Assembly: GCA_946902985.2 (NCBI GenBank)
Contig: OX336389.2
Location: 144,387,099 to 144,451,098, forward strand
Direction: 5' to 3'
From: Meconema thalassinum
Lineage: Eukaryota > Arthropoda > Insecta > Orthoptera > Tettigoniidae
Length of the DNA: 64,000 nucleotides
In this document: positions 43,991-54,517 of the stretch, in pieces
Position numbering within the stretch: the first letter of the stretch is position 1
Layout of the letters: each line of letters starts with the position of its first letter
Notes under the pieces: model-generated
The model's input: the letters and a program-made list of their open reading frames with translations, nothing else
What the model was told of the DNA's origin: nothing
Databases searched by the model: none
Position numbers and translations under genes: made by a program

Positions 43991-44640
43991 CTTTCCTGTT
44001 CACATCACATACTAACCCGCCATACATTCAGGGGCAAAGTCGATATCTCCCGAACGCAAGGTCGGATTTTGACGAATGAGGTGTCGTTGAACTCGAGCCG
44101 CCACTCTCTTTCCAAACAATAACCTATTCCCCCCCCCCCACAAATAAAACCTAACCCTACTAGGGGGTGTAATTGTAATTTTTCGAAAATCTGGGAGTTT
44201 GATTGCTAATAGGGAATTAAATATTGTTACAGTGTCATTCATTGCTATTTGATGAATCATGGATCGCAGAGGCTTATGCGATTACCACGATTGCCAATAC
44301 ATTCATCGCTATTTGATAAATCATGGATTGTACTGTAATGATTGAGAAAACAATTGCAAGAATGATTGCCGAGCCACAGGACACGGCATCGACCAAGATA
44401 ATAGCCATGCTTGCAAATGCATTAGTCGATATTTTAATGAACCATGAATCGCCGAGGCTTTTGCCATGGTTAGTAGCAGGCAATCGAACTCGAGATACTT
44501 AAAGCCAAAGCCTAGCGCGCTAACCAGTTAGCTATGGGATGTGAAACAGAGTCGGCTACTAAAGCCTGTCGCACTTTCCTGGGGGAATAATTAAATGAAT
44601 AAGCGATGAAATGAAATGAAAGTGGAAAGGGTTGCTCGAC
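43991..44640 (+). repeat. Inner left arm of unit 3
   Basis: Counterpart of 6896-7590: CGAACGC block, minus-strand tRNA-like head at 44510-44530, one 150-bp repeat unit. Ends at the junction word GTTGCTCGACTGGGCG. Confidence 0.75.
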
Positions 44641-44679
44641 TGGGCGAAAACAATTGCGAGAATGACCACCAAGTTACAT

Positions 44680-45480
44680 TAAACGTATAACCCAACACAG
44701 AAACCTATATATAAGCCAACACAAAAGCCAATACATAAACCAATACAAAAGCCAACACAAAAGCCAATACATAAGCCAACACATGGGGTTAGGTTAGGTT
44801 AAGATATGTTACATTAGGTTAGGTGAACTAAGTCTGACGTTATAGCCAGTCTTAAAGCAAGTCTAAACGTATAAGCCAACACAAAAGCCGATATATAAAC
44901 CAACGAAAAAGGCCAATGCATAAGGCAATACAAAAGCCAACACAAAAAGCCAATACAAAAAGACAATACATAAGCCAATACAAAACCCAACACATGGGGT
45001 TAGGTTACGTTATGATATGTTCCATTAGGTTAGGTGAACTAAGTGGGACGTTATAGCCAGTCTTAAAGCAAGTGTACACGTATAAGCCAATACTAAAGCC
45101 AATATATAAGCCAGCACAAAAGCCAATACATAAGTCAATACAAAAGCCAACATAAAAGCCAAAACACAAGCCAATACATAAGCAAATACAAGAGCCAACA
45201 CACGGGGTTGGGTTAGGTTAGGCTATGATATGTTACATTAGGTTAGGTGAACTAATTGTGACGTATAGCCAGTCTTAAAGCAAGTATAAATGTATAAGCC
45301 AACACAAAACCAATATATAAGCCATCACAAGAGCTAATACATCAGCCAATACAAAAGCCAACACAACAGCCAATAAAATAGCCAATCCATAAGCCAATTC
45401 AATATGCAACAAATGGGGTTAGGTTAGGTGAGGTATGTGTGATGCCATAGCCAGTCTTAAAGCCTGTCTAAACTTGTAGA
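44680..45480 (+). repeat. 210-bp higher-order minisatellite, copy 2
   Basis: Four turns marked by GGGGTTAGGTTA at about 44787, 44997, 45207 and 45416. Confidence 0.85.
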
Positions 45481-45584
45481 ACATGTCACGTGACAAGGTT
45501 ATGTTAGATTATGTTAGGTGAGTTGAGCTATGACGTCATAGACGGATGGGGTAGGAGGCTGGCAAATGAGGAAAATGTTACGGT

Positions 45585-45815
45585 TTAACTTTTGCATTCA
45601 GTTTTGCATCTACTTTTTCGCCCAATTTTACACCCACGTTTGCACACACTTTGGACCTACCTTTGCAACCACATTTGAACCTACTTTTGCACCCGCTTTT
45701 GCACCCACTTTTTACACCCACTTTTGCACCTACCTTTGCACCCACTTTTGCATCTACCGTTGCACCTACTCTTTCACCCACTTTTACATTCACTTTTGCA
45801 CCTACTTTATACTAT
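45585..45815 (-). repeat. 12-bp minisatellite, copy 2
   Basis: Same orientation as 25395-25670, about four units shorter. Confidence 0.85.
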
Positions 45816-46546
45816 TATTAAGTCACTTTATCACCAAAACCATTGTAGTGTGAACAGGTCAGTTGATACTATAAAACTTACTACAACCAACAAAGGTAGG
45901 CAACGTGTACTCTATCAAGGCTACTCTTATAACTATAATCGTCAGAATTTGAATTGAATAATATTCTGGCCATGCTCAAAATAGAGGTCAACAAAATGTC
46001 GAGGGAATCTAAAAGTAAAAATGGAAAGGTTTTAAGTGTGAGTGTTCATCAATGTAGTGCTTCAAACAAACCATGGTTGCTGTTTACATGTATTTGATTG
46101 AGCAAGAACCATAGTTAGAATGAATACCCTTACTCTTAGAACATGATTAAAGTTGTATTTCATTTGCATAGTGCTAACCAATGTCTATGATATACTAGCT
46201 ATGGAATTATTCATAAAGTCATTGAATATAAACCCTTGAAAAAAATATGCCTACCTTGATACCCCTTTTGTGGTCCCAGCACTCAGCTTGTTGATTGTTT
46301 GAGAGGTTGGAGAGACATGCTATAGCTTGTCATAACAGTGATTCATTATTAAGACGTGTTGGTAAATATTAGTGGAATAAATTGTAAATGACTTTTATCT
46401 ACCTGTAACCTTTAGGATTAAAACAACCATCAAAATGTATATCATCACTGCTATGATTTCAGAAAAATATAAAACAAGCATTTATGTTATTGTTTTTGTT
46501 TCTTATAAAAACCATAACACAATAATATCAACTTTGTCAATAACGT

Positions 46547-46894
46547 TCAGACCAGTATGGGTTTGGAGACTCTGTTTCCATCGACGGCAAATAATTTTGA
46601 TCTTTTCCCTCTGTTGAGGATGTTGTTGCTTTTTTCATCAGTACACCCGTGGAATGAAGAAACAAAGTCTTTGTTCAACGTTTTCTGACCGTGGTAGAGT
46701 TTTACAAGCCGACAGGTCTGACACTGTTGTACTGATGGCATTTTGTTAATGGTCACTTCCTTAAGATGCTCGTAGTTATTACAGGGTCGCAATTCGCTTA
46801 ACACAAAGTCTTGAGTCCATGATGTTGGCACATGTTCCCATATTTCCTTAACTGCCTTTGCAGCCACATAAAATGAATGATTTAGGTAAAGCAT
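46547..46894 (-). pseudogene. Hypothetical frame, copy 2
   Basis: Counterpart of 26357-26779. The middle about 75 residues are alike; both ends are shifted by one-base indels (near 46872 and in a T-run near 46633). Function unknown. Confidence 0.25.
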
Positions 46895-47139
46895 TTAATT
46901 CTTCTTTTGTAAAATTGATTCATTTCTTTTTACATATAAAAAAAATCCCAATCGAATGATCAATAGCATTATTGTCCAATTCCAACATTGACGACACAGA
47001 CATGATGCTCTCTAGACAGTGTATCACTCACTGTCACAGCAATTATCTGTAAATCAATTGATTGATCAATACATTTCAATTCATGACTTACACCTCTATC
47101 AACATTACCAAAAAAAGTTAAAAAGTTTATCATATTAAA

Positions 47140-48670
47140 AATAGAGCATTCATCAAATCTCATCTACAGGTTTAACATTACTGCATGGTCATGTAGTTTT
47201 TAACATGAATTAGCAAACTCGTATTGTCTGTGATATCTAGTAGTGAACATGGACACTGGGTAAGGCATTAATCGAATCTCGTCTATAATTTTAACATCAC
47301 AAACGGTCAAGTTGTTGTTTTAACATGGATTTGCAAAATAGTATTGTCAATGACATCTAGTAGTGAACATGGAAACTGGGAACATTGGATAAAGCGTTAA
47401 TCAATTCATAAATGGTCGAGTCGTTATAACACGAACTCTCAAACTAGTATTGCCAGCGACATCTAGTAGTGAACATTGACACTTGATAGAATGTTAATCA
47501 AATCATAAATGGTCAAGTCGTTTAACACGGATTCACAAAATAGTTTTGTCAGTGACATCTAGTAGTGAACATTGACACTTGATAGAGTGTTAATCATAAT
47601 CACAAATGGTCAAGTCGTTTTCACACGGATTCACAAAATAGTATTGTCAGCGACATCTAGTAGTGAATATTGGCATTTGATAGAGCGTTAATCAAAATCA
47701 CAAATGGTCAAGTCGTTTTAACACGGATTCGCAATCTCGTATTGTCAGCGACATCTAGTGGTGAACATTGACACTTGGTAGAGTGTTAATCAAATCCTAA
47801 ATGGTCAAGTCGCTTAACACGGTTTCACAAAATAGTTTTTTCATCGAAATCTAGTAGTTAACATTGACACTCGATAGAGTGTTTATCAAAATCACAATTG
47901 GTCAAGTCGTATTAACACGATTCACAAACTAGTATTGTCAGCGACATCTAGTAGTGAATATTGGCATTTGATAGAGCGTTATTCAAAATCACTAATGGTC
48001 AAATCGTTTTAACACGGATTTGCAAAATAGTATTGTCAGCGACATCTAGTAGTGAACATTGACACTTGATAGAATGTTAATCAAATTATAAATGGTCAAG
48101 TCGTTTAAAGACGGATCCACAAGTAGTATTGTCAGCGAAATCTAGTAGTGAACATGAATATTGGATAGAGCGTTAATCACATCACAAATGGTCAAGTCGT
48201 TTTAACATGGATTCTCAAAATAGTACTGTCAGCGACATCTAGTAGTGAACATTGACACTTAATAGAGTGTTAATCAAACCATAAATGGTCAAATCGTTTA
48301 ACACGGATTCACAAATTTGTTTTGTCAGTGACATCTAGTAGTGAACATTGACACTTGATAGATTGTTAATCAAAATCACAAATGGTCAAGTCGTTCTAAC
48401 ATGGATTCACAAAATAGTATTGTTAGCGACATCTAGTAGTGAATATTGGCACTTGATAGAGTGTTAATCAAATTATGAATGGTCAAGTCGTTTAACACGG
48501 ATTCACAAAATAATATTGTCAGCGACATCTAATGGTGAACATTGGCACTTGATAGTACGTTATTCAAAATCACAAATGGTCAAGTCATTTTAACACAAAT
48601 TCGCAAAATAGTATTGTCAACGACATCTAATAGTGAACATGAACATTGGATAGAGCGTTCATCAAATCTC
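47140..48670. repeat. 97-bp satellite array, about 15 monomers
   Basis: Same variant as 27000-28045 (GTCAGCGACATCTAGTAG). About five monomers more than copy 1, apparently as an internal block between 47750 and 48330. Confidence 0.92.
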
Positions 48671-50120
48671 ATCTGCATGTTGAGTTATTAAAAAGGTACT
48701 CAACTTTAATTTAAAACTGTTGTTGCCAATTGAATTAGGTATAACCAGTAAACCAATTATCAGTAAATAAATAAACCAATCAATCAATCAATCAATCCAT
48801 TTATTTCAATCCATCACTTACACATTGAGTTTATTCTATTAAATACATACCTCTCAAATCTTTTTCATTTTTTCCAAGTAACGCCACTGCTTTTTCTCGA
48901 TTAACTTGTATATAAATGATAGCCCTACAGCACTAATCACCTGGCATGTAACTAATGAGAGGCAATGAGAGGTATGACCTTGCTTTTATATTGTTCAATA
49001 TTGCCAGCTTGCAAAAAAAAATGTCTACGCATGGGTGAGCGAAATAGAATAAATCACTGTACATTGAGATTCGCTATATATCAAGATTCAAATTACTGCA
49101 AACATTTTACATTACCTGACATTCATATTCTTTTCACATGGCAAACGGAAATGACAAACACAATAAGTTCTCAATTTACACTTATCAGCAACACTTGCTT
49201 ATTTCAAACAGGATCGCTGATATGACAAGACAGCATCCTGCTTTAAGATTCTCGCTATCGGTGGCTATGTAATGAAACACATACTACGTCATCTAGTTAG
49301 ACTTTATAAAATTATGGGCTTACATCTAGTGAAATATGTGTTGACAACCACGGGGACCCCAGCTGAGTCCAGCATTGCTTCCACTTACATGGGCAGGGCC
49401 CCCCTCTGTTTTTCTTTCATGTCGATCTCACTCGGTCAACTCTTGTTCTCTTCACTCCCCGAATAGTATTAGTGTATCAGAGGCCTAGGGAGTCTTTCAC
49501 TTTCAAACTTTAATCGCCCCTTGTCTGATCTTTGCAGATACCCTCCTTTTCAAGGGGGTTAACCTTCTTTTTCATGTTATCTCCGGCCTTTTGCTCAAGT
49601 CTCCCTAAGAGGTAGGGTGTATGTAGACCCACTACTTTTAATGAACTCTGAATATAGTTACACCCTCATAAGCGCTTGACTAGTGAGTTTAAAAGTTGAC
49701 AACCCGCTAAGAAATTCCTTTAGGGTGGATTCTTAGCTTTGCTCGCTTGGCTATCATTTTATCATCCAGGATCAGCTTTTCCCATGAACTAAGCAAGGGA
49801 TCCCACCTGTATCGCCACTAAGGGCAGTGTCCTCGAGCTTGAGACTCTTAGTCAGTGATACAAATGGGGTGCGCAACCACCAAAACATCCATGCGGTCTC
49901 GCATGCAAAGCATACAGGAGTCTCATTAAGGAATAGAAAGAGTGAGAGAGTGTGACAAGGATTTGAAAAAGATACTGCCGTGGCCTTACGGTAATTGGGA
50001 AACCACTGACAACAGCTTCATGAATGACTGAGGGGGGATCGAACCCCCCCCCCTTCTTATTTGAGCCTGGGATGAGACTGAGTAATTCCCATTCCTCTCT
50101 TCGTATCACTTTTTCAAATC
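48671..50120. other. Non-coding part of unit 3
   Basis: Includes the 440-bp segment deleted from unit 2 and related to 13880-14260. Frames here are short and not kept between copies. Confidence 0.6.
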
Positions 50121-50190
50121 TCATGAGAGAGCCGGGAATCGAAACCAGGATCTCCAGGGCGGCTGCTAATCATGCTAACCGCTGGGCTAC
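50121..50190 (-). mobile_element. tRNA-derived SINE head, copy 2
   Basis: Counterpart of 29055-29124; box B is degenerate (GAAACC in place of GAACCC). Confidence 0.65.
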
Positions 50191-50454
50191 CATATAGTAA
50201 TACATACACTCCAGTTGTTTGCGATCTAACAGTCAACGTGTTTAGAGAGAAAGGGTAATTCAACACCGATATCATGCAATAGTTGCAGTTTTCGTTATCA
50301 CAAGGTTACATGCCATGCATGCTAAAGTTGCCTAGCAAGCAGTAGTGTTTTAGGTTTCATCTTAAAAACAAATCCAATCAAGAACTTTAATATCTTGGAA
50401 TTCATTCTAGTAGTTCAGAGACTGAATGTATGACACTCGTGTTTTGAAGCCTTT

Positions 50455-50605
50455 ATAGCTTAGGAGAAACACGTTAGCCTCTCACTGCTGGGTCCATAAT
50501 TCGAATCCCAGTCACTCCATATGAGATTTGTGCTGGACAATGCAGAGACAGACAATTTTTTTCTCTATATCTTCCAGTTTTTACTACCAAGAATGTCATT
50601 CTAGC
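50455..50605 (+). mobile_element. tRNA-derived SINE, second family, copy 2
   Basis: Counterpart of 29390-29545. Confidence 0.65.
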
Positions 50606-50995
50606 ATTTTATTTCATGGGTCATCCATTTAATCATTACCCCCAGGGGAGTGTGACAGGCTTCTGCACTCAGCACCTTTTCATATCCTCGCTGTTAAATT
50701 AGGATTGTATTCATTCATTCCATACCCTAACCTGGTTGGCCAAGCAACACTTTACCCTATCATTACATTTAATTTGTTATTCATTTAATCATTGTTTCAA
50801 GAGAGTGCGACAGGTTTTAGCAGACTGCACCGTTTCAAATCCTCACCGATAAATGAGGGGTTTATTCATTCCTTTCCCTGATTGCTCAGTTGAACAACAC
50901 ATTCCACTATCATTTAATTTCACATGTCATTCACTTAATCATTTTTCCAGGAAAGTGCGACACGCTTTAGCAGCCAGCACTGTTTCAAATCCTCA
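50606..50995 (-). repeat. 150-bp tandem repeat, right arm of unit 3
   Basis: Counterpart of 29560-29910 and inverted counterpart of 7481-7995. Confidence 0.8.
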
Positions 50996-50997
50996 CT

Positions 50998-51245
50998 GTA
51001 GCTACATGGTTAGCGCGCTAGGCTTTGGCCCAAAGTGCCCCGGTTTCGATTCCCGGCAGAGTCATCAGGGATTTTAATCTCCTGGGGATAATTCCAGTGG
51101 CTCGGCGACTGGGTGTATGTGCCGTCTTCATCATTACTTTATCCTCATCACGACGCGCCGGTCACCCACGGGCGTCAACTAGAAATACCTGCACTCGGCC
51201 TCTCCAGAGACCACACGATCGTTTCATACCGCTAAATAAAGGATT
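50998..51245 (+). mobile_element. Long tRNA-derived SINE, third family, copy 2
   Basis: Counterpart of 29917-30165 with box B GGTTTCGATTCCCGG. Confidence 0.72.
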
Positions 51246-51586
51246 CATCCATTCCATTCAATAACCTGCTCGGTCAACTGAAAGCATGCTGTGATTTTTT
51301 CATTTTTCAATCATGTCTTAACCGAACATGAGTTGAACCATCACATACAGCTCTACAATCCATGATTTGTGAAATGCATTTTGCAAGCATGAAAAAACGC
51401 CGTGGCCGACCACTGGTTTTGTTCATTCATAGCTTACAGGTTAGCATGCTAGGCTTTGACTTAAAGTATCTCGGGTTCAATTGCCTGCCTGCTACAAACC
51501 ATGGCATACGCCTCTGCGATTCATGGTTCATTCAAATATCGACTAATGCCTTGACAAGCATGGCTATCATGGTTCGCCACATCGGA

Positions 51587-51672
51587 GAAAACGAATCGTC
51601 GTATTACGACCCGTCGTTCCATCGAACATAGGAAAACGAATCGTCGTATTACGACCCGTCGTTCCATCGAAA
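51587..51672. repeat. 45-bp direct duplication holding GTCGTATTACGAC palindromes
   Basis: The block GAAAACGAATCGTC..TCCATCGAA occurs at 51587 and again at 51632. Each copy has the perfect 13-base palindrome GTCGTATTACGAC. Confidence 0.85.
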
Positions 51673-51959
51673 TAGCCATGGATGTAAAATAACTCTTCCA
51701 TAAATCATTATTCAAAAAGCTCACCCTCTTACAAAATCCCCAAGTGCGCATGCGTAGAAACAAAGAACAAAAATGTTAAATCATAGTTGCATATAGGACT
51801 ATGCATGTTTTTCATGTGAAACATCGTATAATTTGCTATTATCGTTCAAACTCTCACATGTCGCACTTGGAAAGCAAGATTTCCAAAAAAATTATGATTT
51901 CACCCCTTGTAGGGGTAGGTTTGATTTTGGGGTGGATATAGGCTATTCATTGGAAAAGT

Positions 51960-52960
51960 GTGTCGGCCCGAGTTCAACGACACCTCATTCCTCAAAATCC
52001 GACCATGCGTTCGGGAGACATCGGCTTTGCCCATGAATGTATGTGACGTCACCAGGAAAGTAGGCTATGGGTCAACATTTTGGAATTTGGGAAAGGGGGT
52101 GTCAGCCCGATTTCAACGACACCTCATTCGTCAAAATCCGACCCAGCGTTCGGGACAATCGGCTTTGCCCCTGAATGTAAGGCGGGTTAGAAAGTTACGT
52201 CACCAGGAAAGTAGGCTATGGGTCAACATTTTGGAATTTTGAAAAGGGGATGTCAGCCCGGTTTCAACGACACCTCATTCGTCAAAATCCGACCATGCGT
52301 TCGGGGGATGTTGGCTTTGCCCCTGAATGTATGGCGGGTTAGTATGTGACGTCACCAGGAAAGTAGGCTATGGGTCAACATTTTGGAATTTTGGAAAGGG
52401 GGTGGTAGCCCGATTTCAACCACACCTCATTCATCAAAATCCGACCATGCGTTCGGGGGATATCGGCTTTGCCCCTGAATGTATGGCGGGTAAGTATGTG
52501 ACGTCACCAGGAACGTAGGATATGGGTCAACATTTTAGAATTTTGGAAAGGGGGTGTCAGCCCGAGTTCATCAACACCTCATTCGTCAAAATCCGACCAT
52601 ACATTCGGGAGATATTGGCTTTGTTCCTGAATCTATGGCGGGTTAGTATGTGACGTCACCAGGAAAGTAGACAATGGATCAACATTTTGGATTTTTGAAA
52701 GGGGGTGTCAGCCCGATTTCAACGACACCTCATTCGTCAAAATCCGACCATGCGTTCGGGGGATATCGGCTTTGCCCCTGAATGTATGGCGGGTTAGTAT
52801 GTGACGTCACCAGGAAAGTAGGCTATGAGTCAACATTTTGGAATTTTTGATCACACCTCGTTGCGAAGACACCAGGAAAGTAGGCTATGGGTCAACATTT
52901 TTGGAACCCTTTGATCACCCCTCGTTGTGACGTCACCGGGAACGTAGGCTAACGGTCATT
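51960..52960 (-). repeat. 150-bp TGACGTCA composite array, right arm of unit 3
   Basis: Six inverted units of the 22952-24060 array plus two of the short 63-bp type at the right end (about 52850-52960). The CGTTCGGGGGATATCGGCTT block and GACGTCACCAGGAAAGTAGG are repeated in each. Frames here are translated repeats only. Confidence 0.9.
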
Positions 52961-53158
52961 ATTTTGGAACCGTTCGATCCCACCTCATAGGTGAGGTTAG
53001 GTTAGGCTAGGTTAGTTAAGCCATGGCCGCCATTTTGGTGTGCCGCCATCTTGGCCGCCAACTTGTGACGCATTGCCGCCATCTTGGATTAAAAGCGCAC
53101 CAAATTCAAAAACTGCTGACGGGCTGCGTTAGAAATCCTACTGCCCCCCTACTCTCGT
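52961..53158 (-). repeat. Outer right arm and terminus of unit 3
   Basis: Reverse complement of 14697-14910: short GGTTAGGTTAGG words, GCCGCCATCTTGG words, AAATTCAAAAACTGCTGAC, and the terminus GTTAGAAATCCTACTGCC..CCTAC. Confidence 0.82.
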
Positions 53159-53534
53159 GCCACTTTTCAAATTTCCTGACAGAGCCAGGAATCAAACCCA
53201 GAACCTCTGGGGGCGGCAGCTAATCATGCTATCCATACAGCGATACATACTTTATACTTGCATGCAATCTAACAGGCAGCATGTTTAGAGAAGGTGTAAT
53301 TTAACCCAGTCATCATGCTAGAGTTGCTGTTTTCATTATCACAAAGGTAACACTCCATGCGTGCCACTGTTGACAAAACTGCTTCATGTTTCAACATCTC
53401 TGCTACTAGCAAGCCAGCAATTGTATTCCAAGATTAATCTTAAACCCAACCACAACCTGGAGTTTTAATCTCTTGGAATTCATTCATGTGGCTCAGAGTC
53501 TCGGTGTATATCACTCGCATTTTATAGCCTCTAT
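53159..53534. repeat. Segment X beyond the unit 3 terminus
   Basis: Continues the sequence that breaks off at 14693: it matches 29035-29395 directly and 8100-8390 inverted, and includes a minus-strand SINE head at 53171-53240. It is cut at 53535 by the gypsy element. Confidence 0.75.
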
Positions 53535-54517
53535 TGTGCCCAACTCTAGGAATGGGTATTCCAAGATTCAGACACCTAGATATCAAGGGAAAGGCTACAG
53601 CCGCTTTTGAAAGTTGAGATATTTGAATATCGCGCTACATTGCTTCTCGAAGCAATTGGAAAGAATTTACCGATACTTGCATGTCAAGTGACGTAGCGAG
53701 TAATAGCAGAGGTCGAGGCTATTTATTGATTAAATAGTTAACCATGGAGTAGAGACTTTAGACATGGATCAGATTACTGGCACGGCCAAATGAAAGAGAA
53801 TGCAATTAGTATCAAGTAAATTTGACCAGGGATACCAGAGATATGAGGATTTCCAGATATCAGCTGATGACGCGTGACCCTGGCAGTTCTGAATAAAAGC
53901 CGGCCGGCCGAGGCATCGATAGCTCATTCCAACACAAGCACTTGCCGAGCAAGTTGCTGCTACGCTGAGCCAAGGCACATGGTTGCCGGATCTACGCAGA
54001 AGTAATTTTCAAAGTTGTGATAGTCACAAACGTGCTGCGCTACGAGGTGGAAATTAGTAAGTTTCCGGCGAGGAGAATCACTGAAGTGATTGAATTTTTT
54101 TTCTACAGACATTAGTGGAAATATTTATGTTTCTACATGGACATATGTTAGACTTTGTCTAGAATTAGTACTTTGTCACAGTCCAGTAATAACCTAATAC
54201 TTGGATGTTTAAGTCCATTTCAGTCAGTTATCATATTGGTAACTTGTTAACCACTTCGATCTATCAGTACACTGAAGACCAGTCTATCACGGTGGTGTTC
54301 ATTAGTCTACGCAAGGGAAACTACAGGTTGCTTAGCGCATGGTAGATGGCGAGAAGCCATGCCCAGGGAACGATCTTCAGAACAGCCGTTGATTGGTTAG
54401 ACTGTCAGTGTCTTCTTGTATTGATAAGATTACCGTGAGTTATGTTACAACTGACATATCTAAGAATGGATCACTTAGATCTGACCCCATTTAAACAAAC
54501 TGTTATGGCTTTGATAG
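53535..54517 (+). repeat. Gypsy 5' LTR, portion confirmed by the 3' LTR
   Basis: Matches 63018-64000 at a constant offset of 9483, with about 15 substitutions by eye and no net indel. The true LTR is longer, because similarity is still running when the window ends. AATAAA at 53892. A candidate end is CA at 56773, which would make the LTR about 3.2 kb. Confidence 0.9.

Larger units (their letters stand above)
37199..44640. repeat. Segmental duplication unit A, copy 2
   Basis: Counterpart of 1-7590. Differences are scattered substitutions and small indels, a shorter AAAC tail (41733), fewer array monomers in the TGACGTCA arm and a shorter stretch at 44220-44280. Its right end joins directly to sequence matching 24430 onward. 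Confidence 0.93.
44643..51560. repeat. Segmental duplication unit B, copy 2
   Basis: Counterpart of 24430-31040, same orientation. Keeps about 440 bp at 49235-49675 that copy 1 has lost, and lacks most of the tRNA-like array and the hairpin. Confidence 0.9.
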
